NCBI GenBank assembly: GCA_030598075.1
Contig: JAUVQP010000063.1
Coordinates: 1-8,396, forward strand
DNA length: 8,396 nt
Origin: Miltoncostaeaceae bacterium
Lineage (GTDB): Bacteria > Actinomycetota > Thermoleophilia > Miltoncostaeales > Miltoncostaeaceae
Direction: 5' to 3'
Shown: positions 1 to 6,509 of the stretch, one piece after another
How positions within the stretch are numbered: position 1 is the stretch's first letter
Layout: every line of letters starts with the position of its first letter
Notes under the pieces: model-generated
What the model was told of the DNA's origin: nothing
What the model saw: the letters and a program-made list of their open reading frames with translations, nothing else
Database searches by the model: none
Made by a program: the position numbers and the translations under genes

Positions 1-57
1 AAACCCCGCGGGGCAAGGACGCAGCGTCATCGCCATGGTTGAGCCCATGGCGATGAC
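1..57 (-). terminator. Possible terminator or RNA hairpin region in the left repeat, downstream of aspS
   Basis: Read leftward from aspS, the transcript would first meet a perfect 13-bp stem (57-45 pairing with 38-26, loop 44-39). After a 12-nt spacer it reaches CCCCGCGGGG (13-4) followed by at least three T (3-1, where the window ends). A GC-rich palindrome before a T run resembles an intrinsic terminator, but the palindrome allows only a short hairpin (CCC-CGCG-GGG) and the T run is short. It is the only terminator-like structure visible after aspS. The role is inference. Confidence 0.3.
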
Positions 58-127
58 CGAGGACACCGCATCCGCGATGGTTTGCAGCGAGGAAGAACGG
101 GGCAAAGGTTTCCTGACACGGCACTAG
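1..127 (-). repeat. Left copy of a 127-bp terminal inverted repeat abutting the aspS stop
   Basis: Bases 1-127 are the reverse complement of 8266-8392 with one mismatch (C at 75; the matching base of the right copy, 8318, is C instead of G). Homology ends inward exactly after CTAG (124-127): the next bases differ between the two sides. The minus-strand stop codon of aspS is part of this CTAG. The copy contains a perfect 13-bp stem with a 6-nt loop (26-57) and the palindrome CCCCGCGGGG (4-13). The window ends inside the repeat, so its outer boundary and full length are unknown. The strand given is the direction of transcription of the adjacent gene. It may be a MITE-like dispersed element, the end of a longer insertion sequence, or a 3'-end regulatory repeat; the sequence alone does not decide this. 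Confidence 0.95.
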
Positions 128-1896
128 TCGACTCGCGGCGCCGGTTGCGCCCGCACGCCAAGCTCCCGTAGCTGCGCCTCAGCGACCCGGGCCGGAGCCT
201 CCGTCAGCGGGTCCGCGCCGGTGGCGGTCTTCGGGAAGGCGATGACCTCACGGATGGAGCGCTCGCCCGCGAGGAGCATGAGCAGGCGGTCCAGCCCCAG
301 GGCGATGCCTCCGTGGGGCGGAGCGCCGAGCCGGAGCGCACGCAACAGGAAGCCGAACTTCTCCTCCGCCTCGTCGGGCTCGATGCCGATCACTTGGAGC
401 GCCCGGACCTGGAGCTCGGGGTCGTGAATTCGAATGCTGCCCCCTCCGATCTCGAGACCGTTGAGGACGATGTCGTAGGCCTGGGAGAGCGCCGCGCCGG
501 GATCAGCCGCGAGCGCCTCGGCGTCCTCCTGGCGCGGCGCCGTGAAGGGATGGTGGAGCGAGTCGAAGCGGCCCTCGTCCTCGTTCCAGGCCACGAGGGG
601 AAAGTCGAGCACCCACACGGGTGCCCACGCGCCCTCGTCGATGAGACCGAAGCGCTCGGCGTATCGGGTGCGAAGCGCGCCGAGGACCCGCTGAGCGATG
701 TCCTCGGCGTCGGCGACGAGGGCGATGAGATCGCCCGGACCCGCTCCGAGGTCGTCGGCGAGCCCGTCGAGGAACCTCGCCACCGGCGACCGCAACCCGT
801 CCTCCTCGACGACGGCCCAGACGAGCCCTTTCGCCCCGAGCTCCTGCGCCTCCGCCACCAGCCCGTCCCCGTCCTTGCGCGACAGCCCCTCGCCCGCCCC
901 GGGGACGACGATGCCGCGGACCACGCCTCCGGCCGCGATCGCCGCCTCCAGGATCGCGAACCCCGAGCGTGCGGCGGCCTCAGACCAGTTTCGGACGCGA
1001 AGGTCGTAGCGGAGGTCCGGCCGGTCGGTGCCGTAGTCGCGCATGGCGTCGGCGTAGGACATGCGGGGGAACGGCGTCGGCAGCCGCTCTCCGGCCTCGG
1101 CGAACGCCGCGCTCAGCACCAGCTCGACGAGCCCCATGATGTCGTCCGGCTCGACGAACGACGCCTCGATGTCGACCTGGGTGAACTCGGGCTGACGGTC
1201 CGCGCGGAGGTCCTCGTCGCGGAAACAGCGCACGAGCTGGTAGTAGCGCTCGATGCCTCCGACCATCAGAAGCTGTTTGAAGAGCTGGGGGCTCTGGGGC
1301 AGGGCGTAGAACGCTCCCGGCTGGAGTCGGCTGGGCACGAGGAAGTCGCGAGCGCCCTCCGGCGTGGATCGCGTGAGGACGGGCGTCTCGACCTCGAGGA
1401 AGCCCTCGTCCTCCAAGGTGGTCCGGATGGCCCGCGAGACGGCGCTGCGCAACTCGAGCGCCCCGAGCCGCTCCGAGCGCCTGAGGTCGAGGTAGCGATA
1501 GGCCAGGCGTAGCTCCTCGCCCACCTCGACGGTCTCGTCCTCGACCGGGAAGGGCAGCGCCTCGGACTTGCCCAGCACCTCCACGCTCTCCGCATCGAGC
1601 TCGACGGCCCCGGTCGCCAGGTCGGGGTTGACCGTGTCGGACGAGCGCGCGCGGAGCGAGCCCTCGACCGACACCACGTCCTCCGCGCGCAGCCGGCGAG
1701 CCACGCGATGGGCGTCGGGGGAGCGCTCCGGGTGAAAGACGAGCTGGATCAGGCCGCTTCGGTCCCGGAGGTCGATGAACACGAGGCCGCCGTGGTCCCT
1801 CCACCGATGCACCCAACCGGCCAAGCGGACCGTCTCGCCCTCCGCGCCCACCGCGCCGACGGCGGTGTGTGTGCGATAGCGCCTCGACCCGATCAC
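124..1896 (-). CDS. aspS: Aspartyl-tRNA synthetase, probably non-discriminating (Asp/Asn)
   Basis: A 590-residue class II synthetase that charges tRNA-Asp with aspartate in the cytoplasm. The N-terminal OB-fold anticodon-binding domain is about residues 1-115, then comes the catalytic core with the bacterial GAD insertion at about 295-425. Visible catalytic elements are the flipping loop STPEGARD (177-184), QSPQLFKQ (201-208), motif 2 CFRDEDLRADRQPEFTQ (224-240) and motif 3 with GLDR (534-537). In the anticodon domain RDHGG places His at residue 35, where E. coli AspRS has Leu30 and the non-discriminating Pseudomonas enzyme has His31. This suggests it also makes Asp-tRNA-Asn for GatCAB amidation. 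The GTG start at 1896 is chosen because it overlaps the hisS stop as GTGA and gives normal family length; the open frame upstream lies inside hisS. The TAG stop lies in the CTAG that begins the terminal repeat, and the C-terminus looks full length. Confidence 0.97.
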   Translation of the reverse strand: MIGSRRYRTHTAVGAVGAEGETVRLAGWVHRWRDHGGLVFIDLRDRSGLIQLVFHPERSPDAHRVARRLRAEDVVSVEGSLRARSSDTVNPDLATGAVELDAESVEVLGKSEALPFPVEDETVEVGEELRLAYRYLDLRRSERLGALELRSAVSRAIRTTLEDEGFLEVETPVLTRSTPEGARDFLVPSRLQPGAFYALPQSPQLFKQLLMVGGIERYYQLVRCFRDEDLRADRQPEFTQVDIEASFVEPDDIMGLVELVLSAAFAEAGERLPTPFPRMSYADAMRDYGTDRPDLRYDLRVRNWSEAAARSGFAILEAAIAAGGVVRGIVVPGAGEGLSRKDGDGLVAEAQELGAKGLVWAVVEEDGLRSPVARFLDGLADDLGAGPGDLIALVADAEDIAQRVLGALRTRYAERFGLIDEGAWAPVWVLDFPLVAWNEDEGRFDSLHHPFTAPRQEDAEALAADPGAALSQAYDIVLNGLEIGGGSIRIHDPELQVRALQVIGIEPDEAEEKFGFLLRALRLGAPPHGGIALGLDRLLMLLAGERSIREVIAFPKTATGADPLTEAPARVAEAQLRELGVRAQPAPRVD

Positions 1897-3140
1897 GAGA
1901 GGCTGCCCACCAGCTCGTCGATGGCGACCTGCACCTGCTCTCCGGTCGCCATGTCGCGCACGGTGGCCACCCCCTCCTCTGCTTCGCGCGGCCCGACGAT
2001 AATCGCCCGCCGGGCGCGCAGCGCACTCGCCCGGCGCATCAACGACTTCAGGCTCCGGCCACCCCACCCCGCGTCGCACGCAAGCCCGCGGGAGCGCAGC
2101 TCCGCCAGCAGGGGCAGGTACCGAACCCGTAGCTTCCGGTCCGGGACCGCCAGATAGCAATCGATGCCGGGGGGCTCCGACTCGTCGTCGCCCAGCGCCA
2201 AGACGATTCGCTCGATGCCCGAGCCGAAGCCGACCCCCGGGGTCGGGGGCCCGCCCAGCGACTCGACGAGCCCGTCGTAGCGCCCGCCGCCGCCGATGCC
2301 GCTCTGGGCGCCGAGGCGGTCGCAGGTGAACTCGAAGACCGTGTTGGTGTAGTAGTCGAGTCCCCGCACGAGGGTGGGGTCCTCGTCGTACACGACATCG
2401 AGGGCGTCGAGCCCCGCGAGCACCTCTTCCCGGTGCGTCCGCGCAGCGTCGGAGAGGTGATCGAGGAGCACCGGCGCCTCGGCCATGACCGCACGCGTCG
2501 CGTCATCGCTGGCGTCGAAGAGGCGCAGCGGATTCTGCTCCATCCGCTCGCGAGCGTCTCCGGGCAGGCTCGCGACGTGGCGATCCAAGTAGGCGCGCAG
2601 CTCGGCTCGGTAGGGACCGCGACTCTCCTCGTCCCCCATGTCGCCGACCCGAAGGCGCACGCCGGGGACCCCGAGCAGCCGATAGAGGGACGAGAGCAGG
2701 GCGATGGCTTCGGCATCGAGCAACGGGTCGTCGCTGCCAAGCGCCTCGGCCCCGAGCTGATAGTGCTCGCGGTAGCGCCCGGATTGGGCCCGCTCGTAGC
2801 GAAACATGGGCGCCACGTACCAGAGTTTCTGGGGCAGCGGGCGCTTGTGGAGACCGTTGGAGACGAAGGCGCGGGCGACCGGCGCCGTCCCCTCCGGCCG
2901 AAGAGTCAAGCTCCGCCCGGAGCCGTCCTGGAAGGTGTACATCTCCTTCCTCACGATGTCGGTGGCCGCCCCGACGCCGCGCGTGAAGACCTCGGTGTCC
3001 TCGAACGTCGGGGTCACGATGGGGCCGTACCCGTAGAGCGTGAACGTCTCGCGGGCCGCGTCGATGATGCGAAGGCGGCGGCGCCCCTCCTCGGGGAGCA
3101 CGTCCCGAGTTCCCCTGGGCGGGGCGGGACGGTCGCTCAC
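1893..3140 (-). CDS. hisS: Histidyl-tRNA synthetase
   Basis: A 415-residue class II synthetase that charges tRNA-His in the cytoplasm. The start PPRGTRDVLPEE (7-18) is typical of HisRS. The core shows motif 1 around YGYGPIVTPTFEDTEVF (36-52), LRPEGTAPVARA (80-91), motif 2 PMFRYERAQSGRYREHYQ (111-128), the histidine-specific VRGLDYYTNTVFEF (258-271), GGGGRYDGL (283-291) and motif 3 GFGSGIER (304-311). The C-terminal anticodon-binding domain runs from about 325 to 411. Length and motifs are normal for the bacterial family. The GTG start at 3140 overlaps the TGA of the upstream small membrane protein (GTGA); upstream in-frame extension would lie inside that gene and has no family match. A hisS-aspS pairing is common in bacteria. 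Confidence 0.97.
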   Translation of the reverse strand: MSDRPAPPRGTRDVLPEEGRRRLRIIDAARETFTLYGYGPIVTPTFEDTEVFTRGVGAATDIVRKEMYTFQDGSGRSLTLRPEGTAPVARAFVSNGLHKRPLPQKLWYVAPMFRYERAQSGRYREHYQLGAEALGSDDPLLDAEAIALLSSLYRLLGVPGVRLRVGDMGDEESRGPYRAELRAYLDRHVASLPGDARERMEQNPLRLFDASDDATRAVMAEAPVLLDHLSDAARTHREEVLAGLDALDVVYDEDPTLVRGLDYYTNTVFEFTCDRLGAQSGIGGGGRYDGLVESLGGPPTPGVGFGSGIERIVLALGDDESEPPGIDCYLAVPDRKLRVRYLPLLAELRSRGLACDAGWGGRSLKSLMRRASALRARRAIIVGPREAEEGVATVRDMATGEQVQVAIDELVGSLS

Positions 3141-3466
3141 TCGCTGCCCGGGTGATCGCGCCGGAAGCGGCGCATCTGGATGCGGTAGCGCCACCGATCG
3201 AGCAACATCCCCAGAGGGATCATCGCGAGGAACGCGATGCCGCTGATGACGGCCGAGGTCTGCGTGCTCTCCTTAGCGATGAAGAGGAGGTAGGGGTAGA
3301 ACAGGACCGCGACGAGCACCGCTCGGATGAGCACACCCCGGAACGACGGAACGCGCGGATGCGCGGTGCGCACCTTTTGCTTCTCGCGCTCCTCGGCCCT
3401 CTCTTGGGCCTGCCGCGCCGCGGGAGGCGGCCCGGCGCTCTTGCGCCGCTTCTTCTTCTTCGCCAC
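3137..3466 (-). CDS. Small two-helix membrane protein with basic N-terminus, function unknown
   Basis: A 109-residue protein I do not recognise as a named family. Residues 1-10 are strongly basic (KKKKRRK), 11-40 are charged and probably disordered or helical (QAQERAEEREKQK), and two hydrophobic segments at about 44-64 and 71-90 are probable membrane helices. The tail (91-109) is again basic (RWRYRIQMRRFRR). Positive charge at both ends predicts that both termini face the cytoplasm, with a short external loop around KESTQT (65-70). The GTG start at 3466 is 6 nt after the formiminotransferase stop and gives the lysine-rich N-terminus; a purine-rich stretch (GAGGCGG) lies just upstream. It is linked to hisS by a GTGA overlap. 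Position between ftcD and hisS shows co-transcription, not function. Basic termini might contact RNA, ribosomes or lipid headgroups, which is speculation. Confidence 0.85.
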   Translation of the reverse strand: MAKKKKRRKSAGPPPAARQAQERAEEREKQKVRTAHPRVPSFRGVLIRAVLVAVLFYPYLLFIAKESTQTSAVISGIAFLAMIPLGMLLDRWRYRIQMRRFRRDHPGSE

Positions 3467-3472
3467 CCCCCG

Positions 3473-4477
3473 CTACCGCCTCAGCTCGGGAAGGTGGGCG
3501 TCGATGACCTGGCCGGGGCGAAAGCCGCGCAGGCGGAGCGCCGACGGGCTCGCGCCGCGGAGCGCAGCGCCCGGAATGAGCCCGACGAGCTCGCTGTCGC
3601 CCGCATCGACCCCGAGCCGCTCGGCCTCGCGCCGGACGAAGGCAACCGCCATGGCGGGGGAGCTCAGACGGTAGTCCTCGAGGGTCATCGACACCTGCGG
3701 GGTGCCGGACGTCGCGAGATAGAGACCGAGCGCGCTCACCGCGGGAAGGCCGCCCCCGGACTCGCGCACGCGGGCCGCGATGGCGCGCGCGTGGTCCACG
3801 TGCGCGTGAGGCAGCCCGACGTTCCACGCGATGAGGGGCCCGCGCACGCCGACGAGCACGGCGCCGGCCGAGGGGTGCAGTCGCCGGGGACCGGCCTCCG
3901 GGATGAGCTCGCCCTCCTCCATCCGGCGCCTCAGCTCCCCGATCCCTCCGCGGCGGAAGTCGTGGGGCCGCGCGTGGTCCGGATCGCGCGCGACCGCACC
4001 GTAGAGGAAGACGGGGAGCGCCAGCTCCTCGCCGATACGCGCGGCGAGCCCGCGCGCGATCTCGGAGGCCAGCGGCACGTCCGCCGGGCCCATGGCCACG
4101 ATGGGCGCGACATCGAGCGCGCCGACGCGCGGGTGGACGCCCCGGTGCCGGCGAAGGTCAACGCGATCCAGGCACTCGGCCGCGAGCGTGACCAGGGCGT
4201 CCTGCAAGGTCAGCGGGTCGGCCGCGACGGTGAAGACGGCCCGGCCGTGATCGGCGTCGGCGTGGCGGTCGAGCACGCGGGCTCCCGTGGCTCTCACCGC
4301 CGCGGCCATGGCATCCAGCGTGGGCTCGTGCTCCCCCTCGCTGACGTTGGGCACCGCCAAGGCGGTCGGCCCGTCGAGCCCGCCGAAGAGGTCCGCATCG
4401 TCATGGCGCGGCGCCAGCTGGGCGCCGCTTCCGCCGTCCGTCTCCTGCACTGCCCTCCGCGCCCCTCTCCGTCCCAT
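3473..4477 (-). CDS. Glutamate formiminotransferase (FTCD N-terminal type), stand-alone
   Basis: Transfers the formimino group from N-formiminoglutamate to tetrahydrofolate in histidine breakdown. Family signatures are VPNVSEG (42-48), the block RHRGVHPRVGALDVAP (110-125), FLYGAVAR and a C-terminal LVGLIPGAAL. His115, in the GVHPR context, aligns with catalytic His82 of mammalian FTCD. The cyclodeaminase half of the animal enzyme is absent, as in many bacteria. Related bacterial enzymes can also act as 5-formyl-THF cycloligase, an alternative role since no other hut gene is visible here. The start is uncertain. ATG at 4477 gives 334 residues with an unconserved polar lead of about 40. In-frame GTG at 4450 (with GGAGGG just before, rather close) or TTG at 4360 (which would begin MAVPNVSEG) are alternatives. 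It is the first gene of the leftward operon; its TAG stop is 6 nt before the next gene. Confidence 0.9.
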   Translation of the reverse strand: MGRRGARRAVQETDGGSGAQLAPRHDDADLFGGLDGPTALAVPNVSEGEHEPTLDAMAAAVRATGARVLDRHADADHGRAVFTVAADPLTLQDALVTLAAECLDRVDLRRHRGVHPRVGALDVAPIVAMGPADVPLASEIARGLAARIGEELALPVFLYGAVARDPDHARPHDFRRGGIGELRRRMEEGELIPEAGPRRLHPSAGAVLVGVRGPLIAWNVGLPHAHVDHARAIAARVRESGGGLPAVSALGLYLATSGTPQVSMTLEDYRLSSPAMAVAFVRREAERLGVDAGDSELVGLIPGAALRGASPSALRLRGFRPGQVIDAHLPELRR

Positions 4478-4763
4478 CGGCCCCCCGGTCCCGGTCGGGG
4501 ACCCGCGCCGATCGCTGACCGGGCGGCGACCGGAGGCATGGCCGTCCCCTTCACCTTGCCATACGGGGCCGGTCGCGCGAGCGACGCCGGCCTCGGATGT
4601 CGGGTGCGCCCCATCGCCGCCCTGCGCCTCATCGGAGGGCGGACGGGCGACGTCATCGCCATCCTCAAGGGTCGAGGGGTGCGGCGTCGCGAACGGCTCG
4701 ACCGGGCGCCGGCACCCGGTTGAGCGCCGCTTCCGGCTGCTCTACGTTTACCAGTGAACTACA
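4478..4763. other. Divergent intergenic region between the formiminotransferase and ABC operons
   Basis: These 286 bases separate the two outward-reading operons and should hold both promoters. If the formiminotransferase starts at 4450 or 4360 the region is larger. Most of it is GC-rich without clear promoter hexamers for the leftward operon. The only AT-rich patch is 4741-4766, where 16 of 26 bases are A or T, directly before the exporter start. No RNA gene, riboswitch or T-box-like structure was recognised. Short open frames occur on both strands but none has a convincing ribosome site or protein character. Confidence 0.7.
4720..4748 (+). promoter_or_regulatory. Candidate promoter for the ABC exporter pair
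   Basis: TTGAGC at 4720-4725 (4 of 6 to the -35 consensus) and TACGTT at 4743-4748 (3 of 6 to the -10 consensus) are separated by 17 bases. The site sits in the only AT-rich patch of the intergenic region. Transcription would begin at about 4755, leaving a leader of only about 9 nt before the TTG start, which is consistent with the lack of a Shine-Dalgarno sequence there. The hexamer match is weak and this is a positional guess. Confidence 0.3.
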
Positions 4764-6509
4764 TTGCCGATCCTCCTTCGCCTCATCGGGTTCCTGCGCC
4801 CCTATCGGGGACTGGTGCTGATCACGGCCCTCGCGGCGGCCGGCGTCATGGCCACATCGCTGACCCTGCCGTACCTGACGGGCCGGGTGATCGACGAGGT
4901 GCTCCTGGACCAGCGGGAGGACCGGCTGTGGCCGTTGGTCGGCGCGATCCTCGCCGCCTCGGTCGCCCGCTTCGCGTTCGCCGTGGTGCGCCGCACGGTG
5001 TCAGGCCGGGTCAGCCTCGGCGTCGAGTACGACGTGCGCGGGCTGCTCTTCGGCCATCTCTCGCGCATGTCGCTGTCCTACTTCGACCGGATGTCGGTGG
5101 GGCAGCTGATGTCGCGAGCGAGCACCGACCTTCAGATCGTTCGGTTCTTCGTCGGCTACGGGCTGGTCTTCCTGTTCATGAACGCGTTCACCCTCATCCT
5201 GGTGACGCTGCTCATGCTGCTCATCGACTGGCAGCTCGCGCTGCTGTCGCTCGCGATGGGCCCCGCGCTCCTGACCATCGCCTGGCGCTACACGCGGCGA
5301 AGCAACCCGGTCCTGCTCGACGTGCAGCAGCGAATCGGCGAGGTCGCCCAGGTCGCGGAGGAGAGCGCGGTGGGCATCCGCGTCATCAAGGCGTTCGGTC
5401 GAGAGTCCGATCGGAGCCGGCACTTCGGACGCACCGCGACGAGAGCGTTCGATCGCAGCATCGACGCCGCCCACATCCGCGCCCTCTATCAACCGGCCAT
5501 GAGCTTCGTGCCCGCGCTCGGGCTGGCCGTCGTGCTGTTTGTGGGGGGCCTTCAGACGATCGACGGCCGGTTGACCCTCGGCGAGTTCGTCACCTTCTAC
5601 CTCTATCTGGCGCTCCTGATGGCCCCCTTCCGCTCCCTCGGCACGCTCGTCGGCAACGCCCAGCGCGCGATCGCGGGCGGTCGACGCATCTTCGAGGTCC
5701 TGGACGAGGACCCCGGGATCTCGCAGGCGCCCGACGCCGTGGCCCCTCCCGCCGGATCGGGTCACGTCAGGTTCGAGGGCACGTCCTTCGGCTACGAGGG
5801 CGCACCGGATCTGCTTCGCTCGGTGGATCTGGACATCCCCGCGGGTCGCACCGTGGCTCTCATCGGTGCGACGGCGTCCGGCAAGACCACGCTCACCCAG
5901 CTCGTCCCGCGCTTCTACGATCCCGACGCCGGCCGCGTGCTGCTCGACGGAGTCGACGTGCGATCGCTCAGGCTCGACGATCTGCGGCGCGAGGTCGGCA
6001 TCGTCCCCCAGGACCCATTCCTCTTCTCGGCCTCCGTCCGGGACAACATCGCCTTCGGCCGACCCGACGCCACCGACGACGAGGTCCGCGGCGCCGCGCG
6101 GCTCGCCCGCGCGGCGGACTTCGTCGATGCGCTTCCCAGAGGCTTCGCCACGCGTATCGGAGAGCGTGGCTTCACCCTCTCCGGCGGGCAACGCCAACGC
6201 ATCGCGATCGCCCGGGCGATCCTGTCCGATCCGCGCGTGCTGATCCTCGACGAGGCCACCGCATCGGTGGACGCCTCGACCGAGCGCGAGATCCACGACG
6301 CCCTGCGAGCCGTGACGAGGGATCGCACGACGATCATCATCGCCCACCGCGCGTCCACGATCGCGCTGGCCGACGAGCTGGTGGTCCTCGAGGAGGGGCG
6401 GATCGTCGCGCGAGGCCGCCACGAGGACCTCTACTCGGTCAACGATCTCTACCGGGAGATCTACGACTCGGGCCTGACTCGACCCGACTTTGTGGGCGTC
6501 GAGGAGTGA
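4764..6509 (+). CDS. ABC exporter half-transporter (membrane and ATPase domains), first of a pair
   Basis: A 581-residue type IV (ABCB-like) half-exporter for the cytoplasmic membrane. The membrane domain has six probable helices at about 16-36, 53-76, 128-150, 153-172, 243-263 and 273-292, and the coupling-region sequence EESAVGIRVIKAFGRE (199-214) is typical. The ATPase domain from about 335 is complete: Walker A GATASGKT (368-375), Q-loop Gln416 (VPQD), signature LSGGQ (472-476), Walker B with Asp496 and catalytic Glu497, D-loop SVD, switch His528. The TTG start at 4764 is used because an in-frame TGA lies at 4755-4757 and the N-terminus then matches the family; no Shine-Dalgarno sequence is visible. 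It probably pairs with the next gene as a heterodimer. Substrate (drug, lipid or peptide) cannot be read from the sequence. Confidence 0.93.
   Translation: MPILLRLIGFLRPYRGLVLITALAAAGVMATSLTLPYLTGRVIDEVLLDQREDRLWPLVGAILAASVARFAFAVVRRTVSGRVSLGVEYDVRGLLFGHLSRMSLSYFDRMSVGQLMSRASTDLQIVRFFVGYGLVFLFMNAFTLILVTLLMLLIDWQLALLSLAMGPALLTIAWRYTRRSNPVLLDVQQRIGEVAQVAEESAVGIRVIKAFGRESDRSRHFGRTATRAFDRSIDAAHIRALYQPAMSFVPALGLAVVLFVGGLQTIDGRLTLGEFVTFYLYLALLMAPFRSLGTLVGNAQRAIAGGRRIFEVLDEDPGISQAPDAVAPPAGSGHVRFEGTSFGYEGAPDLLRSVDLDIPAGRTVALIGATASGKTTLTQLVPRFYDPDAGRVLLDGVDVRSLRLDDLRREVGIVPQDPFLFSASVRDNIAFGRPDATDDEVRGAARLARAADFVDALPRGFATRIGERGFTLSGGQRQRIAIARAILSDPRVLILDEATASVDASTEREIHDALRAVTRDRTTIIIAHRASTIALADELVVLEEGRIVARGRHEDLYSVNDLYREIYDSGLTRPDFVGVEE

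Noticed and set aside
1897..2160. Upstream extension of aspS by 88 codons
   Set aside because: It lies entirely inside the hisS coding region, lacks AspRS similarity, and the GTG at 1896 gives the normal family start.
4652..4663. A GTCATCGCCAT string shared by the repeat stem, the intergenic region and the second ABC gene (about 6983)
   Set aside because: It encodes common Val-Ile-Ala codons in GC-rich DNA. The match stops after about 11 bases and no stem accompanies it outside the repeats.
4538..4723. Possible 61-residue protein in the divergent intergenic region, plus strand
   Set aside because: It starts MAVPFTLPYGAG with GGAGG only one base before the ATG, which is too close. The composition is arginine-rich and I recognise no family, so a chance GC-rich frame is more likely.
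5001..6422. Long antisense open frame opposite the first ABC gene (similar ones lie opposite hisS, aspS, ftcD and the second ABC gene)
   Set aside because: The translations are low-complexity, rich in Arg, Gly, Glu and His, and have no recognisable motif. The opposite strand encodes well-supported proteins.
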